Shown here piece by piece: positions 1-9,166 of a DNA stretch of 64,000 nt (position 1 is the stretch's first letter; each line of letters starts with the position of its first letter). Location: NCBI GenBank assembly GCA_020027475.1, contig JAHRAZ010000051.1, positions 1 to 64,000 of the forward strand. The letters are read 5' to 3'. The position numbers were made by a program, and so were the translations under genes. This DNA comes from Microthrixaceae bacterium (GTDB taxonomy: Bacteria; Actinomycetota; Acidimicrobiia; Acidimicrobiales; Microtrichaceae). The notes under the pieces are model-generated. The model was not told where the DNA came from and did no database searches. It was given only the letters and a program-made list of their open reading frames with translations.

Positions 1-17
1 TGCTGAATGGCCGGATC

Positions 18-524
18 ATGAAGAGTCGTGCGATACCTGCGGCGATGGCTGCGGTGCTGCTGTTGGGAGTGGGCGCTGCTGCTTGCAGTGACGACGACGA
101 CGATGCAAGCAGCAGTGACAGCGACAGCACGGAAACCACTGAAGCCGCCATGGACGAGGGAGCGGTCGACGTGCTGCTCTCAGAGTGGATTGTGGAGCCC
201 GATCCCACCTCCGCCGATGCCGGTGAGGTCGCCTTCACCGGAGACAACCAGGGAGGCGAGGTCCACGAACTGGTGGTCGTGGAGGCTGCCAGCGCCGATG
301 ACCTCCCGACCGATGCGGATGGAGCCGTCATCGAGGACGAGCTTCCCGAGGGAGCACTCATCGGTGAGATCGAGGACATCGATCCCGGGACGGACGCATC
401 TGTGACACTGGACCTCGAGTCAGGCGACTACGTGCTGTTCTGCAACATCACCGAGGTAGAGGACGACGGCGAGGTCGAGAGCCACTTCGAATTGGGGATG
501 CACAACACCTTCACGGTCAACTGA
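18..524 (+). CDS. Cupredoxin-like (blue copper type) lipoprotein
   Basis: 168 aa exported protein. A lipoprotein signal peptide ends in a lipobox with Cys at about residue 23 (GAAAC), followed by an Asp/Ser/Thr-rich linker, so the domain should sit tethered outside the membrane. The C-terminal domain has the order expected of type-1 copper ligands: His about 83 (VHEL), Cys about 142 (LFCN), His about 156 (SHF) and Met about 161 (LGMH). Cys and His are separated by an acidic loop longer than in plastocyanin. A role in electron transfer or copper binding is inferred from this ligand set alone. ATG start close to the window edge; upstream operon partners are not visible. Confidence 0.72.
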   Translation: MKSRAIPAAMAAVLLLGVGAAACSDDDDDASSSDSDSTETTEAAMDEGAVDVLLSEWIVEPDPTSADAGEVAFTGDNQGGEVHELVVVEAASADDLPTDADGAVIEDELPEGALIGEIEDIDPGTDASVTLDLESGDYVLFCNITEVEDDGEVESHFELGMHNTFTVN

Positions 525-644
525 GCCACCGGTTTCCACGAGCGCAGGGCGCTGCCCTCTCCCCACCTCCCGGCTTCGGGGTGCTGGTGGGGGAGGGTTG
601 GCGTCCTGCGGTCGCGTGCAACGAGATGCATGTAGCCTCCGTGT

Positions 645-2648
645 ATGGCGAGGCCAAGGTTCCGCTACTCACCCTGGGATGGCACCCAGCGGGGATTCGA
701 TCTCGACGCGCTCGACATAATGGAGGAGATCACCGATGATCTGCTGTATCACGGTGATCCCAACGCTGCGCTGAAGCGGGCCCTCCAGGAAGGATTCTCC
801 GGCCGCGACGGCGAGCGCATCCAGGGTCTTCGGGAGATTCTTGAACAGCTGAAACAACGTCGCGAAGAAACGCTCGATCGATTCGATCTCGGAGGCGTGT
901 ACGACGAGATCGCTGACGGCCTCAAGGACGTGATCGAGACCGAACGCAACGCCATCGAGCAACAGCGCCGGAGGGATCAGGAGTCTGGCGACGAGCGCCG
1001 GAGGGAACTGGCCGAGCAGGCATCTGCCGAACGCCAGCTGGAACTCGAGATGATGCCCAATGACCTCGCCGGTCAGGTGCGGAGTCTTTCGGACCATGAC
1101 TTCCTGTCGGCGGAAGCCGAGCAGCAGTTCAACGAACTCATGGAACAGCTTCGCCAGAAGGTGATGCAGCAGTACTTGGAGGATCTGGGCGGAGCGGTGG
1201 AGAACATGTCCGCGCAGGACATGGCTCGAATGAAGGACATGATGGCGGCGCTCAACGACATGCTGGAGCAGCGTGCGGCGGGGAAGGAGCCGGATTTCGG
1301 CGCTTTCATGTCCGAGTTCGGCGACTTCTTCCCGGAGAATCCCCAGACTCTCGATGAACTGCTGGAGGTCATGGCCCGCCGCATGGCCGCCGCTGCGGCG
1401 ATGCTCAACTCGATGACCCCTGAACAACGAGATCAGCTTCAGCAACTGAGCGAACAGATGATGCAGGACATGGATCTGCGTTGGCAGGCGGATCAACTGG
1501 GCCGGAACCTCAGGGACGCGTTCCCTGACATGGGATGGGAGAATTCCTACCAGTTCGAGGGTTCTGATCCCATGGACATGGCGCAGGCAATGGAGGCCAT
1601 GGCCGATCTCGGAGACATGGATCAGCTTCAAGAGATGCTCGGGGGCAACCCGCAGCCAGGCGCCCTCAATGAGGTGGATCTGGACAGGGTCCGGGAGCTG
1701 GTTGGACCCGAGGCAGCGAACAGTCTGGAGCGGATGTCCGAGGTCACCGAGATGCTCACCGAGGCCGGACTGGTGGAACAGAAAGAAGGTCGTCTCGAAC
1801 TGACTCCTGCCGGTCTGCGCCGCCTGGGACAGAATGCCCTGGCGGAATTGTTCGGAGCACTGGACAAGGATCAGCTCGGTGGCCACGAGCAGGAGTCCTT
1901 GGGCATCGGCCATGAGCGGGCATACCAGACCAAACCGTATGAGTTCGGGGATCCGTTCAACCTCAACATCAACTCCACGATCCGCAACGCGATCATGCGC
2001 GGTGAGACCGCGCCGGTGTCGCTTCGTCCCGAGGATTTCGAGATTGACCAGACCGAGCAGACGGTTCGCGTCAGCACCGTGTTGATGCTTGATCTTTCAC
2101 TCTCGATGCCGATGCGGGACAATTTCCTTCCCGCGAAGAAGGTTGCAATGGCACTGCACTCCCTCATCTCCATGCAGTTTCCGCGCGACTACCTGGGGTT
2201 GGTGGGGTTCTCCGAGACCGGCAGGATTCTGACTCAGGCCCAACTGCCCGAGGTGAGCTGGGATTTCGTCTACGGGACGAACATGCAACACGGTTTCCAG
2301 CTGGCGCGGAAGCTCCTTGCGCGCCAGACCGGCACCAAGCAGATCATCATGATCACTGACGGTGAACCAACGGCTCACATCAACAGGTTTGGCGAACCAG
2401 AATTCCACTATCCGCCGATCCGGGAAACGGTCGACGCGACCTTGCTTGAAGTGAAACGTTGCACTCAGGATGCGATCCGGATCAATACGTTCATGCTGGA
2501 CCCGGATCCCGGTCTGCAGCGGTTCGTGGAGAATCTTTCGAAGCTCAACAAGGGCCGGGCCTTCTTCACTTCTCCGGAGAACCTTGGTGACTATGTCCTT
2601 GTGGACTTTGTTCGGCAGCGTCGCGAGATGCTCAAGGGTCGGCGCTGA
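645..2648 (+). CDS. VWA-domain protein (CoxE-like)
   Basis: 667 aa cytoplasmic protein. The first 450 residues are Met/Gln/Glu-rich and predicted helical (many MxxM and EQxxQ runs). The C-terminal third is a von Willebrand factor A domain with a complete MIDAS-type motif (DLSLS near residue 482) and a later TDGEPT strand. Such proteins usually act with a MoxR-type AAA+ ATPase in metallocofactor insertion or complex assembly; no such ATPase is seen here, though it could lie upstream. ATG at 645 follows a 120-bp gap after the cupredoxin gene. The last 48 bp (2601-2648) recur with one mismatch at 10584-10631, on the far side of the accessory island. Confidence 0.75.
   Translation: MARPRFRYSPWDGTQRGFDLDALDIMEEITDDLLYHGDPNAALKRALQEGFSGRDGERIQGLREILEQLKQRREETLDRFDLGGVYDEIADGLKDVIETERNAIEQQRRRDQESGDERRRELAEQASAERQLELEMMPNDLAGQVRSLSDHDFLSAEAEQQFNELMEQLRQKVMQQYLEDLGGAVENMSAQDMARMKDMMAALNDMLEQRAAGKEPDFGAFMSEFGDFFPENPQTLDELLEVMARRMAAAAAMLNSMTPEQRDQLQQLSEQMMQDMDLRWQADQLGRNLRDAFPDMGWENSYQFEGSDPMDMAQAMEAMADLGDMDQLQEMLGGNPQPGALNEVDLDRVRELVGPEAANSLERMSEVTEMLTEAGLVEQKEGRLELTPAGLRRLGQNALAELFGALDKDQLGGHEQESLGIGHERAYQTKPYEFGDPFNLNINSTIRNAIMRGETAPVSLRPEDFEIDQTEQTVRVSTVLMLDLSLSMPMRDNFLPAKKVAMALHSLISMQFPRDYLGLVGFSETGRILTQAQLPEVSWDFVYGTNMQHGFQLARKLLARQTGTKQIIMITDGEPTAHINRFGEPEFHYPPIRETVDATLLEVKRCTQDAIRINTFMLDPDPGLQRFVENLSKLNKGRAFFTSPENLGDYVLVDFVRQRREMLKGRR
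2601..2648 (+). repeat. Direct repeat, left copy (3' end of VWA gene)
   Basis: These 48 bp encode the last 15 residues and stop of the VWA gene. They recur at 10584-10631 with one substitution, giving Gln to Lys in the encoded peptide. Similarity stops abruptly upstream of both copies. The arrangement is like the attL/attR core of an element integrated at a gene 3' end. Confidence 0.85.
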
Positions 2649-2700
2649 CCTCAAGGGCCGACCCTGACGCTGAGCGGTTCCGTTCCCCTCGTTTTTCTGC

Positions 2701-2748
2701 TTCTGTGATGGTCAGGTCGCGCTTTTGCGCGACCTGACCATCACAGAA
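2701..2748. repeat. 48-nt perfect palindrome, copy 1 (loop TTTT)
   Basis: Arms 2701-2722 and 2727-2748 are perfect inverted copies of 22 nt; the outer arm begins TTCTGTGATGGTCAGG. It lies 52 bp after the VWA stop codon. Same arms as five other copies in the window; the loop matches copy 2. It could form a very stable hairpin and act as a bidirectional terminator, but the exact arm conservation between unlinked copies suggests a dispersed REP- or MITE-like element or a recombination site. Confidence 0.95.
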
Positions 2749-2804
2749 CGGTGAGACGTGGGTGTTTGGGGTGAAGAATCGCCGGGAGTCGGTGAAGAGT
2801 CGGC

Positions 2805-3557
2805 GGCACTGTTGCGTTGAGGGTGAAGGTCACTCACCTGACGGGTCGGATCGTTCCGACAGCTACGGCAGACACGACATCCCCGCACATCTCGTGTCGA
2901 TTGACGGCCCGGAACCGGCCGTTCGAGACTGGCCGAGAGGTCGGTCGCGGCCAACGCAACGGTGCCGCCTTGAGCCGTCCGTGGTCGCATTCGACACGAT
3001 TGTTCGCGCACTGCTCGGTGTTGTGAAACGCGTCCGGCAACACCTTTTCGATGGCCTGCTCGAGCGCAGGTGCCAGATCGGTCACGATCTCGTCGGGTTC
3101 GCCGTGCGCGGCGAGTGCCGCTGCGAAGAACTTGCTGGCTGCTGCAATGTTGCAGCGCCGAGACACGAAGACGTCAACGACCTGGCCATCACACTCAACA
3201 GCCCGATACACATAGCGCCACCGCCCAGCGATCTTCACATACGTCTCGTCTACCAACCATCGGCAGCCGAGGGCGTGACGGCACGGACGCGCCGCTCCGA
3301 TCAGCAGCGGCGTGAACCGTTGCACCCACGATACAACGTGACGTGGTCCACCTCGATGCCGCGTTCCGCGAGGAGCTCTTCCAGGTCGCGGTACGACAGC
3401 CCGTACCCGAGGTACCAGCGCACCGCCAACATGATCACCTCAGGCGGGAACCGAAACCCTGCGAACCCCGACACATCCTGGACGGTGGGCTGGCGGCGAC
3501 GGTGTCTCATCACCGCACGCTCACCGCCCGAACACTACCCGTCAACGCAACAGTGCC
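2805..3557 (-). mobile_element. IS6-family insertion sequence, inactive
   Basis: 753 bp delimited by perfect 16-bp terminal inverted repeats: GGCACTGTTGCGTTGA at 2805-2820 and its reverse complement at 3542-3557. Length and transposase type match the IS6 (IS26/IS240) family. The 8 bp flanking each end (GAGTCGGC and TCCACGAT) are not identical, so no target-site duplication remains. This suggests an old insertion or later rearrangement. Confidence 0.88.
2834..3513 (-). pseudogene. IS6-family DDE transposase, frameshifted
   Basis: The N-terminal part (from about 3513; RFPPEV, GYGLSYRDLEELL, DHVTLYR) and the DDE catalytic part (LVDETYVK, VTDLAPALE, NNRVECDHGRLK) lie in different reading frames. 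They join near 3325, where a 1-nt indel interrupts the consensus. The DDE residues survive but the uninterrupted protein does not. IS6 enzymes catalyse replicative cointegrate formation, so a past copy could have helped build this island. Confidence 0.85.
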
Positions 3558-3579
3558 TCCACGATGGGGGTGACCGGTC

Positions 3580-5607
3580 CTATCGCTCACCTTCGCCGAA
3601 GGTGCGTGGGGTGTTGGACCGACAGCAGTACCAGCTGGGATCCGACTCTGAGTCGAATGCACTCTCGTGGACAGTAGGTGCCAGCCCTGCTTCTGCCTCT
3701 CTAAGGAAGGCGCCGCCGACCTCGGGAGTCATCGTTGCTGGAAAATGGCCGTATGGGGTCTCATAGGCCACGCGGGTCTTCCCCGACGCGTTGGCCGTCA
3801 CCGGCAACGAGGCTGTGTCGGGGTCGAAGGGCGGTGACCCGTAGACTGATTCCGGATCCGCAACCCCCACGCTCACCAGCCCCGTGCTCTGTGCCAAGTG
3901 GCGTACGGACTCGAATGCCACCTGTTCATCGAGTCGGCCGCCTATCGCAAGGTAGTGTGCATCGCTGGTGAAGTTCGCAGGGTCCGCTGCCTCGAGTCCG
4001 GTCTGCATGAGGTGAAGCAGTGGGCTGAGCTCTGTGAGATGCTCGATCTCGCCTGTCAGCTGAGATAGCAGGTCTCGCTGATAGGTGTGGCTGAAAAGGT
4101 GGTAGAAGGCGCCCGCCCCCGAAGAAGACACCACAGCCAGCAGGTCAGCGTCGTTGGCTGCCGTCATGGGCAGCGTCTCCGCTCCCTGGCTGTGTCCAGC
4201 AGCCGACACTCGGGAGGGGTCGACCGACACAGGTTGCGATTGACCCAGCGGCGAACCGGGAAGGTCAAGATCTCTGAGCACCTTGATCATCACGAGGTGG
4301 TTGGCGGCCTGTTGGATGAGATGGGACCTGGCCGCTGCTGGGTTGATCGCGTTGTAGAACAGTGAGCCGCGCACGTCGTTGATGCCGGTGGCTGACCTGA
4401 GCGCCTCTACCTCGATCTGCTGAGCCACAGGCAATGCGGACTGGTCGAAGGCCCCGTAGAGGGGTGGGATCTGCGCAACAATCCTGCCGTCATAGGTGAA
4501 GGGTGCCCCGAAGTCTCGGATCTTGCCTGCCGAGCCGGTGCCGTCGATGAATGCGACCGCTGGCCAGCCGGTTGTGGGTGGAGCCGCACAGGGAACGCTG
4601 ATCTCGATGGGGACCGCAGCCGTGCCCTGCACTACTGCGAGTCCGTCCTCGCGGACTATCGACCCGCCGTCGAAGACGTAGGGGTAATCGCCAGATTGGA
4701 AGTGTGGCATGTTGATCGATCCGTTGACCAGAGAGCGTCCGGCGTTATCGCCGAGACACGGACCGACGTTCATTTCGTCTACTGAAGGTGTGGGGTAGTT
4801 GGCGATTGCGCTAGCCACCGCGTTCATCTCGCGATGCGGGTCCTGTGTGGTGAACACCGTGAACGCGGCGATGTCGGCCGATGGCATCGAAGTGTGTGAG
4901 TCGACTGCTGATTGCACCTCATCGCGTTGGGCCCGCAATGCAGTCCACTTCTCCTCGCTGGTGCCCGTGGCGGCAGACCACGGCTGGTCCAACTCGCCGA
5001 TGAGAGTGGACGCCTCGAGCGGGTTGCCGGAGGTCGCGTGGACTGACTTGAACACCACTGCCGCGTAACGTGTCTCGGGTCTGAGGGGGTGCCCGGGGTA
5101 GGGGAGCACGATCAGGGAATTCGGGGGCCGATAGCGGTTTCCCCGGCTTCGGGTCTCAACGATCACGGGTGCCAGCACCCCCGACTCGAGATCCATTAGC
5201 GCCACCGAGCCTGATCCCCCGACCGTTTCCTCCACAGAAGGCAACGTCGCATCGTCAAGAGGTGTCTGTGAGCGGAAGAAGATGGCGGAGTTGACTCCGA
5301 AACCATCCGAAATCTGCCCGAGTGACCTCAACGCTGAGGGGAGAAGCGCTGCCCCGGGCGGCAGGGCGCCAGTGAGGATGTCGGCGGGATCGACTGCGGT
5401 GCCGGGAAAACCGGCGACGTCGACGGTTCCGCGTTTGGTGAGCCTGGAGTCGTTTGGCCATGGCAGTGAGAAGAAGCCGCTGGGGTAGGACGGGTCCATC
5501 CAGATTTGGGGCACATCTGGCAGTGGCGGCGGATCGGGGGTGCAGGCCGACGCGACAAGTATCAGGCCAGCTGCGACCCCCAGCTTCTGCAAAGACGTCA
5601 ACTTCAC
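3580..5607 (-). CDS. Secreted lipase/esterase-like lipoprotein (alpha/beta hydrolase)
   Basis: About 675 aa. The signal peptide ends in a lipobox (LVASAC), followed by a Pro-rich mature start. The middle and C-terminal regions look like an alpha/beta hydrolase. The nucleophile elbow is GHSQG, a later segment (GGRLDEQV) could provide the acid, and YGHF could provide the catalytic His. The N-terminal region resembles bacterial surface lipases of the VolA/extracellular lipase type; the substrate is not deducible. I prefer the GTG at 5607, preceded by AAAGGA, over the GTG at 5628. Transcribed opposite to the downstream regulator, inside the accessory island. Confidence 0.65.
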   Translation of the reverse strand: MKLTSLQKLGVAAGLILVASACTPDPPPLPDVPQIWMDPSYPSGFFSLPWPNDSRLTKRGTVDVAGFPGTAVDPADILTGALPPGAALLPSALRSLGQISDGFGVNSAIFFRSQTPLDDATLPSVEETVGGSGSVALMDLESGVLAPVIVETRSRGNRYRPPNSLIVLPYPGHPLRPETRYAAVVFKSVHATSGNPLEASTLIGELDQPWSAATGTSEEKWTALRAQRDEVQSAVDSHTSMPSADIAAFTVFTTQDPHREMNAVASAIANYPTPSVDEMNVGPCLGDNAGRSLVNGSINMPHFQSGDYPYVFDGGSIVREDGLAVVQGTAAVPIEISVPCAAPPTTGWPAVAFIDGTGSAGKIRDFGAPFTYDGRIVAQIPPLYGAFDQSALPVAQQIEVEALRSATGINDVRGSLFYNAINPAAARSHLIQQAANHLVMIKVLRDLDLPGSPLGQSQPVSVDPSRVSAAGHSQGAETLPMTAANDADLLAVVSSSGAGAFYHLFSHTYQRDLLSQLTGEIEHLTELSPLLHLMQTGLEAADPANFTSDAHYLAIGGRLDEQVAFESVRHLAQSTGLVSVGVADPESVYGSPPFDPDTASLPVTANASGKTRVAYETPYGHFPATMTPEVGGAFLREAEAGLAPTVHESAFDSESDPSWYCCRSNTPRTFGEGER

Positions 5608-5628
5608 GGTGGTCAGTCCTTTGAACAC

Positions 5629-6110
5629 TTCGAGCGTGCTGATCGTAATGAGTTGACCCGAGCGCTGCGCTCCATGTCAGCAACGGCCCGTCGTCAACCG
5701 TTTGAAGTGAACGGACGTCAAACGGCAGGTCAGCGGATGAGATACCCCCCCCGAATGAGTGACAGGTGGCTGCCGAATGGAGGTGTTGGCTGCTGAGGAG
5801 GTGAGAAATCCCCCGCGACGTCATGACAGAAGGCGGTCGAACCACTCTCGCGACTCGCGGAAGATGTCATCGACCGAAGAACCCACCCTGGAGTGCCGCG
5901 CCATGACGCAGCGAACGAGAGACCAACGATTGGTTCGCTTCTTGCAGCCGCGACAATGGTTGCAGTCGTAGCCGGCTTCCAGAGGGCATGACTATTGGTC
6001 AGCTGTGGGCGCAGCTCTGTGGCGTCGCCCTCTCCCGCCAAGTCACATTGGCAGTCGCCAACGGCTTCTTGCCAGTAGAATCTGGACCATCCACGACACG
6101 GGAGACCCGA
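5629..6110. other. Intergenic region without a convincing gene
   Basis: About 480 bp between the divergent lipase and response-regulator genes. It should contain both promoters, but I could not identify a clear -35/-10 pair. The minus-strand reading frame over 5730-6122 has no recognisable domain and no good ribosome site. Confidence 0.5.
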
Positions 6111-6749
6111 TTGCGCGAGCAAGGATCAGCGGCTGACTGCGTCAGGTTCATCTCGATCGACGACCACCCCGTGATCAGCGAATCGCTGGCACGAGCAGCG
6201 GAGGACTATGACGACGTCGAGATGGTCGGCTCGTTCACCTCGATCGAGTCTGTTCCCAAGCCGTATCGAGCCCCCGGCGAGCTTGCCGATGTGGCCGTTC
6301 TCGATCTCAACCTCCAATCGCTCAGCGGTCAGGCTGGTGTCGAGACCGTCGCAGGGTGGGGGCTCCGCGTCCTGGTGTTCTCCGCAAGCGCGCAATCCCG
6401 GATCGCCGAAGAGTCCATTCGGCGTGGCGCAACTGGATTCGCCTCCAAGTCGGTGCCAACGGTCCAGCTCCTCGACACCGTGCGCCAAGTCGCAAGAGGT
6501 AGGCAGGTCATCGTCGGGACCGAGGTAGGCGACATCGCCCCTGAGCTCACGACCAGCGACCGACGTTTGCTGGAGGCGTTGACGGCGACGTCGAAGTCTA
6601 AGCAGCTCGGGGTGAGCCTCGGTCTTTCGCCTCGCACGGTGGACAACATGATTGCAGACCTGTATTGGAAGCTCGGGATCAAGGACGACGATCGGACGCG
6701 GGCGACCCTTCGTGACTGGGCTCGACGGAACGGCTACGGCGACATCTAG
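6111..6749 (+). CDS. NarL/FixJ-family response regulator
   Basis: 212 aa from a TTG start at 6111, which is preceded by GGGAG at good spacing; an ATG at 5988 would add 41 residues with no domain. The receiver domain has an acidic pair (SIDDHP), a phospho-acceptor Asp (VLDLNL) and the conserved Lys (SKSVPT). The C-terminal LuxR-type helix-turn-helix contains LGLSPRTVDN. It lies 247 bp upstream of the histidine kinase, its probable partner. The receiver is strikingly similar to the one fused to a cyclase at 9167-10087 (shared YDDVEMV and SFTSIESVP). Confidence 0.8.
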   Translation: MREQGSAADCVRFISIDDHPVISESLARAAEDYDDVEMVGSFTSIESVPKPYRAPGELADVAVLDLNLQSLSGQAGVETVAGWGLRVLVFSASAQSRIAEESIRRGATGFASKSVPTVQLLDTVRQVARGRQVIVGTEVGDIAPELTTSDRRLLEALTATSKSKQLGVSLGLSPRTVDNMIADLYWKLGIKDDDRTRATLRDWARRNGYGDI

Positions 6750-6996
6750 GTCCGGACGCCCCACGAACAGGTCCGACGGTAGTGCCCTCCAGCTGATCAG
6801 CGTCAGCCGTCCTGACCGAGGACCGTGAATGCCCGCCGCGGATAGTGTTGACTGGGTCTGACCAAGTCGAGTGATGTGATCTGAAGGTGATGGTGTGCTC
6901 CGGGTACGACATGTTTGAACAGGGAGTTGCTGAGACGTTCCACCTGTGTGACGGATGGGCCCACGAGCTTCGGGTACGGGCTCTGAAGGCCACTTG

Positions 6997-8937
6997 ATGG
7001 CAGGCGAATCAGCACCGACGCGCGGCCGGGATCCGCGGCGTTTGTCGGCGGCTGCGCGGATTCAAGGCGCACTCCGGAGAAGCTACGGATCAAATCACCT
7101 GCGTCTGGCAGCTTTGTCGCTTCTGGATATTGCGCTGGCACGACGCAGAACCACCATCCCCCGGTTCTTGGCGCTTGCCGCGTCGAGCGCTCACGCGGGG
7201 TTTCTCGCCGCGTCCGCTCCTTCAGAACGGGGTGAGCGGGAGCTACACGCATGGACTCAGGCCGCTGCCTCGGTGTTGTCCACGGTTTGTTCGATAGCAG
7301 AGCTGGATACAAAGGACGCGTCCCGATTCGCCTATCCCCCTCAGCTCGAAGACGCTGTGCGGAACAGCCAGTTTTCCGTCGCTGGAACCGCGCTGCTGGG
7401 CAACGGCGGCAGGAGCCAGCTGGGCAGACAGCTTTTGATCGCAAGCCCCTTTCTACTCTGGCCAAAGGCCCGTCGAGTGCTCCAGTCCCGAGAGCTATAC
7501 CAGAGTCACCTCCTGTCGCTGGTGGTCTACGTGGCGCTGGGTCACCAGATCGTCTCGAGGCTGCTCAAGGCGGCGGTGGATATCGACGACCGCATCGACC
7601 TTCTTATTCATGAGGCTGAGCGGGCGTCGCTCCGTTCTGAGGAGGACGCACTGAGGGGGTCTGTGATTCTCGATACGGCGTGTCGGCTGGAGGAGATCCG
7701 AGGCCTTCTAGTGGTAAGTAGAGCCGATGCAGCCGCCCGAGCGCGACCGGAAGAAGTCCGGCTTCGTAAGTGGTTGCATGAGGAAGGGGATGGACCGAGT
7801 CAGGAGCCGTCGAATCTGGATTTTGGTGAGGCAAGGCAGGTCGATCACTACTTGGCCGTTTGGGAGGCTGTTGCTCGCGTATTCAACGCAACGATGATGT
7901 CGCTGGAGTCGGTCGCAGCCAGCGGGCCTCCTCGCTTGAGGAGCCTTGCAGCAGTTGGGATTGCCACAAATTCGTTTGCGCTGCGCGAGCTGTTCGCCGC
8001 CGAGGAACCTAGGCGAGGGATGATACTCGTGGGCGATCTTGGCTTCCTCGCCGCCGCCGGGATCGCCCAGCGCCCGACGCCGCTCCCGGCTGGATCACGA
8101 GGGTGGACATCCGGTTTCGTAGAAGCGACGTCAGTTGCAGCCAGCGTCGTGCCATCACGTCGGTGGGCGGCGACTGTCGCTATCAGCATGGCCACTGTGC
8201 GAGCAGCCACCTCTGCCTTGAACGCCTCGGCACAGACTGCGGCCCGCGAGGCAACGTACGCATGGGCCGCCACCGCCTCATCCAGCTGGATCGCACATCG
8301 ATTCGTGTCCCTTTCCGCTGACCAGGTGGGGCAAATGCAGCAGCTGAACCAAAAGATGACCGTCGCGGCTTCAGAAGCTGCCGCGGGTGAGGCGCGCCGC
8401 AACGCTCAGTACCTGGTGCACGACTCTGCTCTTCAGGTGCTGCTGTGGATTCAGAAAGACGATCTCGAAACCCATCAGCTGCTCGAGTGGATTGATCGCG
8501 AGACTCCCAGACTGCATGGGGCAGCGTCTGGGGGTGAAGAGCAGCCGCACACCTGGCTGGACGGGCTCAGCGAACTACTGGCCGGCTTTGGCGGTCTCGG
8601 GCTGGAAGCCGTTCTCTCTGGGCCCGAATCGACGGTCGACCTCGATGCGGACCAAAGCGCATGCGTAATCGACATCGTCAACGAAGGATTGGCCAACGTG
8701 TTCAAGCACTCAAGTGATCGGGCACCTCGGCTCGACCTGCAAGCTGCGGGTGACGAATTGATACTCTCCTTGACCAATGAGTGCGAGCGCCGGACCTCCG
8801 ATGAGGAGACGGCCGCGCCAGGCACAGGCATCAGTTCCGTTGTGGCGCGCGTTGAGCGCCTCGGGGGGGAGACCAAATGGTCTCTGGCCGACAGCCACTT
8901 CCGTCTGCAGTGTCGGCTCCCGGTCAGAACAACCTGA
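6997..8937 (+). CDS. Histidine kinase of the NarX/DesK (HisKA_3) type
   Basis: About 646 aa from ATG 6997, which has GAAGG seven bases upstream; an earlier in-frame ATG lies at 6955. The N-terminal half has several hydrophobic Ala/Leu-rich stretches suggesting membrane or membrane-associated helices. The phospho-acceptor region is YLVHDSALQ near residue 474. The C-terminal ATPase domain has an N-box (NEGLANVFKHS) and a G-box (GTGISSVVARVERLGG). It is co-oriented with the NarL regulator upstream, so the two probably form a two-component system. The N-terminal sensor region does not match a domain I recognise. Confidence 0.72.
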   Translation: MAGESAPTRGRDPRRLSAAARIQGALRRSYGSNHLRLAALSLLDIALARRRTTIPRFLALAASSAHAGFLAASAPSERGERELHAWTQAAASVLSTVCSIAELDTKDASRFAYPPQLEDAVRNSQFSVAGTALLGNGGRSQLGRQLLIASPFLLWPKARRVLQSRELYQSHLLSLVVYVALGHQIVSRLLKAAVDIDDRIDLLIHEAERASLRSEEDALRGSVILDTACRLEEIRGLLVVSRADAAARARPEEVRLRKWLHEEGDGPSQEPSNLDFGEARQVDHYLAVWEAVARVFNATMMSLESVAASGPPRLRSLAAVGIATNSFALRELFAAEEPRRGMILVGDLGFLAAAGIAQRPTPLPAGSRGWTSGFVEATSVAASVVPSRRWAATVAISMATVRAATSALNASAQTAAREATYAWAATASSSWIAHRFVSLSADQVGQMQQLNQKMTVAASEAAAGEARRNAQYLVHDSALQVLLWIQKDDLETHQLLEWIDRETPRLHGAASGGEEQPHTWLDGLSELLAGFGGLGLEAVLSGPESTVDLDADQSACVIDIVNEGLANVFKHSSDRAPRLDLQAAGDELILSLTNECERRTSDEETAAPGTGISSVVARVERLGGETKWSLADSHFRLQCRLPVRTT

Positions 8938-8962
8938 ACTTGGACCGGGAGCTGGGCCCATC

Positions 8963-9018
8963 CCGCCACGCCGAGTAGATGTCGACCAAAGCGGTCGACA
9001 TCTACTCGGGTGTGGCGG
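8963..9018. terminator. Long hairpin, probable bidirectional terminator
   Basis: A perfect 17-bp stem (8971-8987 with 8993-9009, loop AAAGC) is extended by a further 7-bp pairing (8963-8969 with 9012-9018) across a small internal loop. It sits between the convergent kinase and cyclase/receiver genes. There is no U-run. The sequence is unrelated to the six-copy palindrome. Confidence 0.75.
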
Positions 9019-9166
9019 CTGCCGGCCGCGACGAGATGACCCCGATCACGGCCGACGAGAATGACTGACTTCGGATACCTAGTTGAGGGTGAGCGCCTGC
9101 GATGACTCCACCGGTCGGCTGCTCCCGGCCGGTCCACTGACGGCCGGTCGCTCCCGAAGTAGGCGG

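Noticed and set aside
669-1913. 414-aa minus-strand open frame opposite the VWA gene
   Set aside because: It is the antisense shadow of a well-supported gene with VWA motifs; its His/Leu-rich composition is what GC-rich antisense frames give.
2797-3565. 8-bp target-site duplication around the IS6 element
   Set aside because: Flanking octamers GAGTCGGC and TCCACGAT are different.
5730-6122. 130-aa minus-strand frame upstream of the response regulator
   Set aside because: No domain, no ribosome site, and it covers the likely divergent promoter region.
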